From Bacteroidota bacterium (GTDB lineage Bacteria; Bacteroidota; Ignavibacteria; Ignavibacteriales; Ignavibacteriaceae): 49,328 nucleotides of DNA. Below are positions 24,355 through 32,546 of the stretch, piece after piece. Below the pieces are notes generated by a model. The model saw only the letters and a list, made by a program, of their open reading frames with translations. It was not told where the DNA came from and searched no databases. The stretch is taken from contig JAKAJV010000037.1 in NCBI GenBank assembly GCA_021813585.1, positions 1 through 49,328 of the forward strand, written 5' to 3'. The position numbers and the translations under genes were made by a program. How positions within the stretch are numbered: position 1 is the stretch's first letter; the number at the start of each line of letters is the position of its first letter.

Positions 24355-25476
24355 ATGAGTTCTATAAAAATTTCAACCGTTCAATCTCCAAAGGATTTAA
24401 TGCGCTTCATTAAATTCCAGTGGAAAATTTATCAAGGCGATAAATACTGGGTTCCGCCGTTAATAATGGACAGGAAGAAAATACTAAGCAAGACGAAGAA
24501 TCCCTTCTTTAAGCATGCCGAAACCGAATATTTTCTTGCCGAAAAGAACAGCGAGCTTGTAGGCAGAATTGCGGCAATTAAAAATGATCTTCACAATAAA
24601 TATCATAACGACAAAGTAGGCTTCTTCGGCTTCTTTGAATGCATTAACGACCAGGAAGTTGCAAACGCTCTTTTCGATGCAGCTGCTACCTGGCTTAAGA
24701 GCAAGGGCCTCGATGCTATGCGGGGTCCGGCCAATCCATCAAGCAACGACGAGTATGCAATGCTTCTGGAAGGCTTTGATGATGAGCCGAGAATACTTAT
24801 GACTTATAATCCCAGGTATTATCTTGATCTTTGCGACCACTACGGATTTAAGAAGGCAAAGGATCTATACGCATACAAGCTCGAAAACAATAAAGTAGTC
24901 GGCACAGATAAAATTAGACGCGTAGCCGAGCTGGCACAAAAGCGTTCCGGTCTTAAGATTACGCAGCTAGATATGAAAAACTTTACTGCCGATGTGGAAA
25001 AAGTAAAATACGTGTACAACAAAGCCTGGGCGCCCAACTGGGGCTTTGTACCGATGACCGACGAAGAGCTTGATGCAATGGCCAAAGACCTTAAGCCGCT
25101 TGCCGAACCGTCGCTAGTTCTGTTCGGAGAAATTGAAGGCAAGCTTGCAGGCTTTGCACTTGTACTGCTGGATTATAACTACATCTTTAAGCAGATTAAC
25201 GGCAAGCTTTTCCCGTTCGGGATAATTAAGCTTTTTACCGAAAAGAAAAAAATTAAATGGTGCCGTATTATTACCCTAGGCCTTATTCCGGAATACCAGA
25301 AGCGCGGACTTGATGCAGTATTTTATTGGGAGATAGTTAACCGCGCACATAAGCTGGGAATAGACTTGGGAGAAGCCAGCTGGATACTTGAAGACAATGC
25401 GATGATGACACGCGGAGCTGAAGCAATGAAGGGAACTCTTTATAAGAAATACAGAATCTACCAGAAGAACATTTAA
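24355..25476 (+). CDS. GNAT-fold acyltransferase; candidate bacterial ceramide synthase
   Basis: A 373-residue cytoplasmic protein with an N-terminal segment (VQSPKDLMRFIKFQWKIY, DKYWVPPLI, HAETEYFLAEKN) and a GNAT-like core in which ELVGRIAAIKN and LGLIPEYQKRGLDAVFYWEI are the acyl-CoA-binding strand and loop region. Conserved MRGPANPSSNDEYAMLLEGF marks a family usually left as hypothetical or GNAT. Bacterial ceramide synthase (bCerS) of Caulobacter is an acyltransferase of this superfamily encoded near SPT and CerR, which is exactly the setting here. It would attach the second acyl chain to the long-chain base. A ribosome site AGAGGTGG precedes the ATG. The function is inferred. Confidence 0.8.
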   Translation: MSSIKISTVQSPKDLMRFIKFQWKIYQGDKYWVPPLIMDRKKILSKTKNPFFKHAETEYFLAEKNSELVGRIAAIKNDLHNKYHNDKVGFFGFFECINDQEVANALFDAAATWLKSKGLDAMRGPANPSSNDEYAMLLEGFDDEPRILMTYNPRYYLDLCDHYGFKKAKDLYAYKLENNKVVGTDKIRRVAELAQKRSGLKITQLDMKNFTADVEKVKYVYNKAWAPNWGFVPMTDEELDAMAKDLKPLAEPSLVLFGEIEGKLAGFALVLLDYNYIFKQINGKLFPFGIIKLFTEKKKIKWCRIITLGLIPEYQKRGLDAVFYWEIVNRAHKLGIDLGEASWILEDNAMMTRGAEAMKGTLYKKYRIYQKNI

Positions 25477-25488
25477 TACTTTTATTAA

Positions 25489-25522
25489 ATATAAAGCCCC
25501 TAACCGGGCTTTATATTTTTTT
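25489..25522 (+). terminator. Strong intrinsic terminator after GNAT gene
   Basis: ATATAAAGCCC (25489-25499), loop CTAACC, GGGCTTTATAT (25506-25516): a perfect 11-bp stem followed by a run of T. It sits 12 bp after the acyltransferase stop codon and closes the putative ceramide unit. Confidence 0.9.
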
Positions 25523-25561
25523 GCCCTATCCCCCTTTTTAAAATAAAATGCGGTGAATTTT

Positions 25562-27577
25562 ATGAAATTACTTTCTACCCTAATTTTGTTTTTGTTCTTA
25601 TCATCCGGTCTTTCCTTTCCTCAATATTCGAATAAAGATTTGAGCCTTGTACGCACTACCTACACAAAAGAATTTAATAAGGGAATTATAGACAGCTACC
25701 TTTTCTCAGGCAACAGCCAAATGGTTAATGCTGCTCTGCTTTCTATTGCGCAAAGCGAAGACACTTTATGGATAAGCGATATAAAAAAAATTGATTTCAT
25801 TAAACACGGAAAGTACATTTGCTTCGCTCTGGGAGAATTAGGCAGCTGCCGCCAATCTGAAGAATATTTGTTATCCTTGATGAAGAGAAATGATAATCCC
25901 AAGGAATTAATTCCATATGAATACGAGGCATTGGGAAAAACAGGAAGCCTGCATTCTTATAAATTTCTGATTAGTTCTTACTTTAACAGCCGGGAAAAAT
26001 CCAACGGCATTTCACTTGCCTTATATAATTACTTTATAAGAAATATCGGGTGGAAAGATTCGAGCCTACACATTTTAAATAATGAAATTGAAAAATCTCC
26101 GTTCCCGGGAGAAAGAAATTTCTACGCCACTTTCGCTTTGTACCGCATCGGGCCGGACAAAAATTCAAACAGGCTGATGGTGGAAGAACTAATTGATTAT
26201 TTTAAGAATGAAGCAAATAAAGAATCAGGGAATAAATATTTACGGATGACCATCCCCTATATACTCGGTTGTTTAAGAAGAAATAAATACTTCCCTGATA
26301 ATGAGAAGCTCTTAAGCTCACTGCTTAATTCAAAAGACTTCGGAGTTAAGGTAGAAGCCGCACAGACGCTTTGTTATTTCCCTTTCAAGAATGAAGATGA
26401 TTTAAAATTATATCTCGGCCTTTTGGATAATAATAATGCCAACATTGCCAGGGCGGCAGCGTCTTCTATTAAAAATTTAAAGCTGGTTCCTCCGCTCAGC
26501 GCATTTCTAAAGCAGTATCTGCAAAATGAAATTGCCAAGAACAAATATTCATCGAATACTGCCGGGGAATTATTTCTGAGCTATATAAAATTATTCCCGG
26601 TTGACTTTAGCAAAGCTGCCGGAGATTACAAGGCTTTAATCCCGAAGGAATATTTCTACCAAGCATGCGGCGAGCTTACCTCATCTGCAAAGGCCTTGGA
26701 TTATCTATTCAATAAATTCAACAACGAAAGTGAAAAAAATAAAAACATCATACTTCAATCAATTCTTAATTTCCAAAGTCAATTTTCAAATAACGAAAAC
26801 ATAAGCCGGACAATCTTAAATTCAATCAATTCAAATTCGCCGGCTTTAATTTCAATTGCTGCAGACGGGGTAGACTCGGCTTACGTTTCATTGTTGAAGA
26901 CCAAGTTAACCGGAATTATTTCCTCACAGATAAAAAAATACAAGAGCGATCCAAATTTTTTGGAAAGCGTTATGTCTCTGGTAGGTCTCTCCCAAAAAAT
27001 GGATAAAAAATTCTCAGAGGAATTGCTGAATAACTTAAAGGACTCCGGTTCATATTCAATTAAAAAATTTGCACTTGCGCAATTAGGTTTGCCCGCTTTA
27101 AGAATTAAAAAAGATGAAGGTCATTTTCCGGACTTTTGGAAATACGCATTTAAATACAAGTATGCGGTAGTGGAAACACCCAAAGGGAAATTTAAAATAG
27201 AATTTCTTCCGCAATATGCGCCTGTTTCGGTTGGAAATTTTTGCAGCCTGGCCGGGCAGAAATTTTTTAAAAACAATATATTTCACAGAGTGGTGCCCGG
27301 CTTTGTAATACAGGGCGGCGACCCGCAGCAAACAGGCTGGGGCGGGCCTGGCTACGATATCGTATCCGAATTTTCTCCGGTAAATTATTTTGCCGGAATG
27401 GTAGGTATGGCAAGCGCAGGCAAGGATACCGAAGGCTCTCAATGGTTCGTTACGCAAGGCGCCTTCCCGCATTTGAACGGAAGATATACCATTTTTGCGA
27501 AAACGGTATCCGGTTTAAGTACAGTTGACCGGATCGATCAGGGAGACAGAATATTAGGAATTAATTTTGTCCCATAG
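25562..27577 (+). CDS. Exported HEAT-repeat protein with C-terminal cyclophilin domain
   Basis: A predicted periplasmic peptidyl-prolyl cis-trans isomerase. The start is taken at ATG 25562, which begins a signal peptide (MKLLSTLILFLFLSSGLSF) three codons inside a GTG-started frame. Residues of about 40-520 are helical and show HEAT-like repeats (for example FGVKVEAAQTLCYFP and ANIARAAASSIKNL). The last 140 residues are a cyclophilin domain: APVSVGNFCSLAG, FHRVVPGFVIQGGDPQQTG (catalytic Arg in FHR), GMVGMASAGKDTEGSQWFVT and LNGRYTIFAKT. The HEAT part may hold unfolded outer-membrane or secreted clients while the cyclophilin isomerises prolines. Its 3' end overlaps the convergent porD gene by 17 bp. 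Confidence 0.88.
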   Translation: MKLLSTLILFLFLSSGLSFPQYSNKDLSLVRTTYTKEFNKGIIDSYLFSGNSQMVNAALLSIAQSEDTLWISDIKKIDFIKHGKYICFALGELGSCRQSEEYLLSLMKRNDNPKELIPYEYEALGKTGSLHSYKFLISSYFNSREKSNGISLALYNYFIRNIGWKDSSLHILNNEIEKSPFPGERNFYATFALYRIGPDKNSNRLMVEELIDYFKNEANKESGNKYLRMTIPYILGCLRRNKYFPDNEKLLSSLLNSKDFGVKVEAAQTLCYFPFKNEDDLKLYLGLLDNNNANIARAAASSIKNLKLVPPLSAFLKQYLQNEIAKNKYSSNTAGELFLSYIKLFPVDFSKAAGDYKALIPKEYFYQACGELTSSAKALDYLFNKFNNESEKNKNIILQSILNFQSQFSNNENISRTILNSINSNSPALISIAADGVDSAYVSLLKTKLTGIISSQIKKYKSDPNFLESVMSLVGLSQKMDKKFSEELLNNLKDSGSYSIKKFALAQLGLPALRIKKDEGHFPDFWKYAFKYKYAVVETPKGKFKIEFLPQYAPVSVGNFCSLAGQKFFKNNIFHRVVPGFVIQGGDPQQTGWGGPGYDIVSEFSPVNYFAGMVGMASAGKDTEGSQWFVTQGAFPHLNGRYTIFAKTVSGLSTVDRIDQGDRILGINFVP

Positions 27578-28442
27578 CAGCGTTATATTTTGCAATATGG
27601 GAAGGGTCTATTTGAACAAGAGAATAGAATATTGATTTATCCGAGTAGTTTTTCAAGTATTCGATTATCTCGCCGCTGTGTGCATCGAAAAAAGTTTTAA
27701 GAAGCACGCTTGCAAAATCTATTTTGTCTTTTAGAGAAGCTATAGTCTTAATTGTCTGGGCTATTTTTTCCTCTCCCTTTTGTTGGTTCACTTCATAATA
27801 ATCTATACCGTAGTAATACTGGTAAAAGGCTTCTCTGAACGGACGGTACTTATCGTTCAATAAATCTTCTACCAAAGCTTCCTTGCTGTACTGGCCGGGG
27901 TTTCTCGCCCAGTTTTTTGAGTAGCTGCTGGTAATAGCCATATTGCATACTGAAATGGCTTTGTTAAAATACGGCGTTCCGCCGAATTCATTCCACGAGT
28001 CCTCGTTGAACCCGATGATAATGTAGGCGTAATAATCCAGGAAGCCGGTTAAGGGATCGAATGTAGATTGATCGGGGAATAGGCCCTGACCGTTCTGATA
28101 GCCGAAGGACCATTGAACATCGTTAATGCTAAGCATTAAAGAATTTTTATTAGTCTGATAGACAGGCCTCTGGCTTGTTATAACAACCTGTGCAGAAAAC
28201 TTCCCGTCGTTTGTAGCGGTAAGTATAAAAATATTCAGTCCGCAGTTTATCTTATCGTTCTGCCAGTCGCTATTTGAAAATCTGGTTTTATTCATATAGT
28301 TGGAAACTGACTGTTTGAAATCGTCCAGCAGGTGCTTGGTTGAATTCGGTATGTTGTCCATATTAACGTTAACGGTGCAATTCAATTCCTGCGGCAATGC
28401 AACCGACGTAAAAACCAAAAGCGCTACAATTAAGGATTTCAT
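27561..28442 (-). CDS. porD: DUF4835 / PorD-like type IX secretion-associated protein
   Basis: Exported protein of the DUF4835 family, annotated in Bacteroidetes as type IX secretion protein PorD. The start at 28442 (MKSLIVALLVFTSVALPQEL) gives a signal peptide; the longer frame from 28508 does not. After the signal comes ELNCTVNVNMDNIPN, then the family's characteristic FGYQNGQGLFPDQ, FDPLTGFLDYYAYIIIGFNEDSW and a tyrosine-rich tail (FYQYYYGIDYY). It is 293 residues from this start, usual for the family. It lies divergent from a PorV/PorQ-like barrel gene. No PorK/L/M/N genes are in the window, so an active secretion system cannot be shown. Confidence 0.75.
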   Translation of the reverse strand: MKSLIVALLVFTSVALPQELNCTVNVNMDNIPNSTKHLLDDFKQSVSNYMNKTRFSNSDWQNDKINCGLNIFILTATNDGKFSAQVVITSQRPVYQTNKNSLMLSINDVQWSFGYQNGQGLFPDQSTFDPLTGFLDYYAYIIIGFNEDSWNEFGGTPYFNKAISVCNMAITSSYSKNWARNPGQYSKEALVEDLLNDKYRPFREAFYQYYYGIDYYEVNQQKGEEKIAQTIKTIASLKDKIDFASVLLKTFFDAHSGEIIEYLKNYSDKSIFYSLVQIDPSHIAKYNAAMGQN

Positions 28443-28527
28443 ATATTTCCTAAAAAAATCATTTAACAGTTGATTTAATATATGAATTTCGATATAATCT
28501 AACAACAAACTAAAAAATATCTAGGAT

Positions 28528-29376
28528 ATGCGTTACCTAATATTTATAGTTTTGACGATTATATTTTTCAGGACAAATTTTCCTCAGATAAATCCCGGGG
28601 CAAAGCAAATTTCTCTGTCTCATTCAGATGTCGCTTTAAGCAACGATGTCTTTTCAATTTTTAATAACCCGGCCGGGCTGGCCCAGATAAACTGGCGCGA
28701 GGCGGGAGTTTATTATTCACCGGCTCCGTTCGGGCTTACCGAGCTGGCTAACGGATACCTTGCATACAACGAGCCGCTGTCAATCGGCTCAGTATCCTTA
28801 GGCGCCATGACTTACGGCTTTAACCTTTATAAAGAATCAAGATTAATTGCCGGGTTCTCTTATAACTATTTAAACAAATTCTTTGCAGGAATTGCTTTCA
28901 ACTTCCACATGGTTTCAATTAAGAATTACGGTAATGCAAATGCATTTTATATAAACCTCGGAGGATTAGCATATATTACTAAAGAATTGCGCTGGGGATT
29001 TTCAATTTATAATTTGAACCGGGCAACTCTCGGCAATGACAAAGACCAGATACCGTTAATATTTAATTCGGGATTCAGCTACAATCTTACAGATAACTTG
29101 TCCTTAAATGCCGCAATAGAAAAAGAACTGCTTTTCAATGCTTCAATCCGCTTCGGGATTGATTACGAGATAGTTAAATACATTTCAGTCAGGTCAGGCT
29201 TTCAGAATGAGCCGTCAATGTTTACTGCGGGATTAGGAATAAATTATTCCATCTTCAGTTTAGACTATGCAGTCTTCTCGCATCCGGATCTCGGTTTAAC
29301 TCATCAGGCAGGCATTATCATCAGCTTTGGTACCGCAGGCAGCAGGTACGATAAAATAAGAAAGCATTTAGAATAA
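28528..29376 (+). CDS. PorV/PorQ-like outer-membrane beta-barrel protein
   Basis: A 282-residue exported protein with a short signal sequence (MRYLIFIVLTIIFFRTNFP) and many amphipathic strands ending in aromatic residues. The N-terminal segment ALSNDVFSIFNNPAGLAQI is the hatch-like motif of the PorV/PorQ and FadL-related barrels of Bacteroidetes. The end (GLTHQAGIIISFG) suits a barrel C-terminus apart from the following 13 charged residues. PorV and PorQ act as shuttle or anchor parts of type IX secretion. It starts 85 bp from the divergent porD-like gene and is followed 19 bp later by an outer-membrane HhH protein. The family is likely; the precise subtype is open. Confidence 0.75.
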   Translation: MRYLIFIVLTIIFFRTNFPQINPGAKQISLSHSDVALSNDVFSIFNNPAGLAQINWREAGVYYSPAPFGLTELANGYLAYNEPLSIGSVSLGAMTYGFNLYKESRLIAGFSYNYLNKFFAGIAFNFHMVSIKNYGNANAFYINLGGLAYITKELRWGFSIYNLNRATLGNDKDQIPLIFNSGFSYNLTDNLSLNAAIEKELLFNASIRFGIDYEIVKYISVRSGFQNEPSMFTAGLGINYSIFSLDYAVFSHPDLGLTHQAGIIISFGTAGSRYDKIRKHLE

Positions 29377-29395
29377 TCAGATTGATAAATCGAGT

Positions 29396-31402
29396 ATGAA
29401 ATATTTCTTAAAAGAGCTTATCCTTTACGCTTTATTTTCATCGGCGGCGGTCTTCGCTCAATTCGATTCGACTGAGACTGCAACCGAAGAGGTTATAGAC
29501 GATTTGCTCGAAGAGCCTTCCGAGGAGATCGATAACTCAGATTTGTATGAAGTATTTGAGGACCTTCACAGAAATCCGGTTGATATTAATTCTGCGGGGG
29601 TTTCAGACTTTCAAAGAATTCCGCTTTTAAATTTCTCGGACATTAACAAAATTATTAGTCACAGAGAAAAGTACGGAAGATTCTTTTCAACAAGCGAACT
29701 ATATTCCGTTCAAGGTATTCAAGCCGGAACAATCAGAAAGATTTTGCCTTTTGTCAAAATTATTCCGCAAAATAAGAGCGGGATTTCCGGTCCGGCAAAA
29801 AATGTTTTAGGCGCTTTTTATTTCAATCCCGGCTTAGAGGTGAGAAGCAGGACGGCAAAAGACCTGCAGCCGAAGGACGGGTTTGTTAATAACAAATTTG
29901 AAGGCTCGGCATATAAGGTTTATAACAGACTGCTCGGAAAAGTTAATGAAAACCTGCGGTTCGGTTTATTAACCGAAAAGGACGCTGGTGAAAAGCCGCT
30001 AAACGAATTTACATCGTTGTACCTGGAAGCAAAAAATATGGGCGCGGTAAAAAAATTAATTATAGGCGACTACTCGCTCGAATTCGGACAGGGGCTGGCC
30101 CTGTGGAGTCCTTTCAGCTTTTCAAAAGGAACGGATGCAGTATTCCCGGTTAAAAAAAACGGGCGCGGCATCTCGCCTTTTAAGAGCACTGATGAAAACA
30201 GGTTTTTTAGAGGAGCGGCTTCCCAAATAAATTTGAATTTCATGAATGCTTCGGTTTTCTATTCAAGAAATTATTTTGATGCCGGCTTAGATTCAGCCTC
30301 ACGGTCAATCTTGTCTATGCCTATAGACGGGCTGCACCGGACTGATAGCGAACTTGAAAAAAGAAAATCTGCCGTCGAATCATTTTATGGATTAAACATC
30401 GATAAGGAATGGAACGAATCGATAAAAACCGGGTTACTGTTTTACTATTCTATATTCAGCAATCCGTTTCTCCCATCTTCGGCATTCGAATTAAGCGGCA
30501 AAGACTTCAGGTATTACTCGGTTTATTTCGATTTGATTTTTCCGAGCATAAACCTTTTCGGCGAGGCAGCCTATAACGGTACATCCGTCGCTTCAACTGC
30601 CGGAATAATATTTTCACCGGAAAAGAATTTTTCTTTCGCCGTCTCGCTTAGAAATTATCCGGCAAATTATTTTAACCTCCATGGCTTCGGATTCGGGGAA
30701 AGCCCGGCTACTCAAAATGAATTCGGGTTCTATACCGGTATTAAATGGAACACTTCTATCGGTACAATAAATTTCTATTACGATCAATTTAAATTTCCCT
30801 ACGCCACATATTATAATCCGCTGCCTACTCAGGGCGAGGAATTGCTCCTCGGAATTTCATCCACGCCGTTTTCATCTCTAGATACACGCATAAGGTACAA
30901 ATATGAGAAGAAAAATATAAGCGAAGCTATAAATAATTTAACATCCGTAATCGACAGACTGAGACAAAGTATTAGAGCCGAAATGTCTTACCGGATTAAA
31001 AAATATATTACGTTAAAAGGAAGATTTGAGTATAACAAGTTCAATATAAGAGATGCGGGACAAAGCGAAGAAGGTATTCTTGTCTACCAGGAAATAAAGT
31101 TCAATGCGGCAAGATGGCTTAGCCTTACAGGCAGGATGATATTATTTAAAACCGATTCATTCAACTCGGCAGTTTATGAATATGAAAGCGGGTTAAACGG
31201 AATTCTTTATAACCCGGCGTTATACGGCGAGGGGCTGCGTTGGTACGCGGTAGTAAAAGTAAAGCCTGTTCACATTTTAATTATTTCATTTAAATATGCA
31301 GAAACGTACAAGCCGGAAGAAAAAACTTTAGGCAGCGGTTATTCAACAATAAACGGCAATTTGGATAACAATTTTATATTGCAGGTTGATCTGTCTCTTT
31401 AG
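29396..31402 (+). CDS. Exported helix-hairpin-helix protein with beta-barrel-like body
   Basis: A 668-residue exported protein (signal MKYFLKELILYALFSSAAVF... ending AQFD). Residues of about 55-125 carry two ComEA-like helix-hairpin-helix units (PVDINSAGVSDFQRIPLLN and TSELYSVQGIQAGTIRKIL). The remaining 530 residues are strand-rich with repeated aromatic ends (for example FGLLTEKDAGEKPL, IIGDYSLEFGQGLALWSPF) and look like a large outer-membrane barrel. ComEA HhH domains bind DNA, so a role in DNA uptake or binding at the outer membrane is a possibility, but this architecture is common in Bacteroidetes and uncharacterised. Its last 29 bp overlap the convergent cyclase gene. Confidence 0.8.
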   Translation: MKYFLKELILYALFSSAAVFAQFDSTETATEEVIDDLLEEPSEEIDNSDLYEVFEDLHRNPVDINSAGVSDFQRIPLLNFSDINKIISHREKYGRFFSTSELYSVQGIQAGTIRKILPFVKIIPQNKSGISGPAKNVLGAFYFNPGLEVRSRTAKDLQPKDGFVNNKFEGSAYKVYNRLLGKVNENLRFGLLTEKDAGEKPLNEFTSLYLEAKNMGAVKKLIIGDYSLEFGQGLALWSPFSFSKGTDAVFPVKKNGRGISPFKSTDENRFFRGAASQINLNFMNASVFYSRNYFDAGLDSASRSILSMPIDGLHRTDSELEKRKSAVESFYGLNIDKEWNESIKTGLLFYYSIFSNPFLPSSAFELSGKDFRYYSVYFDLIFPSINLFGEAAYNGTSVASTAGIIFSPEKNFSFAVSLRNYPANYFNLHGFGFGESPATQNEFGFYTGIKWNTSIGTINFYYDQFKFPYATYYNPLPTQGEELLLGISSTPFSSLDTRIRYKYEKKNISEAINNLTSVIDRLRQSIRAEMSYRIKKYITLKGRFEYNKFNIRDAGQSEEGILVYQEIKFNAARWLSLTGRMILFKTDSFNSAVYEYESGLNGILYNPALYGEGLRWYAVVKVKPVHILIISFKYAETYKPEEKTLGSGYSTINGNLDNNFILQVDLSL

Positions 31403-32498
31403 TTGTCTTTTGCGATCTTATTTCGTTTACAAAACCGACGGCTGCCGGTTTCATTTCTTTTATAAAGTACATATCCTCTTGCCCTTTGCCTTTCACATTC
31501 AGCTTGCCTCTGTATTCACATTCAAAATAGTCGCGGATTAATTTATACGTTGTACCGGAAATATTTATTTTATTCGGCACAGAGCTGTTCTCCATCCTGC
31601 TGGCTATGTTCACGGAGTCTCCCCAAATATCGTAAGTGAATTTGTTTGTACCTACCACGCCGGCAACCACCGATCCGGTATTTACCCCGGCTCTCATCAT
31701 CCATTTAATCTTAGACGACTTATTCCTGTTCTCCAGATATTCCAGCATCTCTATTGCTGCGCAAATAACTCTAAGTGCATGGTCGTTCGACTCTTTGGGC
31801 AGCCCTCCACCGATCATATAGGTATCACCCAATGTCTTTAGTTTTTCAAGTCCGTAATTATCTATAATTGAATCGAAGCAGCTAAATATCTCATTCAGTT
31901 CTTTTATAAGTTCACCCGGAGGAAGCGAATTTGTGATATCTCTAAAGCCTTCGAAATCAGTAAACAGAATTGTTACCGTTTCGTAGTGACGCGGCTTAAT
32001 AAAGCCGATATGCTTATACTCGTTTACAATATCCTCGGGCAGAATGTGGTGAAGCAGCTCATCGGTCTTTTCTTTTTCTTCTTCAAGCTCTTTTGTCTTT
32101 AACCTTAACTGAGTTTCCATTTGTGACTTATACAGTGCAATCTCGATTGCGCTGTGCAGCGCCCTTTCGTCGAAAGGTTTTAACAAATAAGCGCCGGGCT
32201 CAGTTACCTTCGCTTTCTGAAGTGTCTCTTCGTCGGTAAGAGCAGTTAAATAAACAATCGGAATATTCAGCCGGCTCTTAATTATCTCCGCAGCTTCTAT
32301 GCCGCTAATAGAACCGCTCAGCATTATATCCATTAATATTAAATCAGGCTTTTCAATATCCGCTTTCGATATAACATCGACTCCCTTACTAACGTAGGAT
32401 GTAACTTCATAGCCTAGCTTTTCAAGTATCTTCTTAATATCCATCGCAATGATGAATTCATCTTCGGCAATAAGTATTTTTATTTTATTTGATCCCAT
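31374..32498 (-). CDS. Response regulator-class III adenylyl cyclase (REC-CYC), copy A
   Basis: Cytoplasmic two-component output protein that should make cAMP when its receiver is phosphorylated. REC domain (1-125): acidic pair in AEDEF, phosphoacceptor Asp57 (LILMDIMLSG), Lys107 (LLKPFDE). A coiled coil (about 128-152) leads to the class III cyclase domain, whose catalytic set is complete: metal aspartates Asp181 (LFTDFEGF) and Asp225 (KTLGDTYM), adenine-selecting Lys221 and Asp290 (KFTYDIWGD), transition-state Asn297 and Arg301 (SVNIASRME). The Lys/Asp pair predicts ATP rather than GTP as substrate. A paralogue lies just upstream, 48 bp away. No histidine kinase is adjacent. Confidence 0.92.
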   Translation of the reverse strand: MGSNKIKILIAEDEFIIAMDIKKILEKLGYEVTSYVSKGVDVISKADIEKPDLILMDIMLSGSISGIEAAEIIKSRLNIPIVYLTALTDEETLQKAKVTEPGAYLLKPFDERALHSAIEIALYKSQMETQLRLKTKELEEEKEKTDELLHHILPEDIVNEYKHIGFIKPRHYETVTILFTDFEGFRDITNSLPPGELIKELNEIFSCFDSIIDNYGLEKLKTLGDTYMIGGGLPKESNDHALRVICAAIEMLEYLENRNKSSKIKWMMRAGVNTGSVVAGVVGTNKFTYDIWGDSVNIASRMENSSVPNKINISGTTYKLIRDYFECEYRGKLNVKGKGQEDMYFIKEMKPAAVGFVNEIRSQKTTKETDQPAI

Positions 32499-32546
32499 TT
32501 AATCCTATTATTTTTATTTCATCTTTAATCTGAAGCCCGGATGAGT

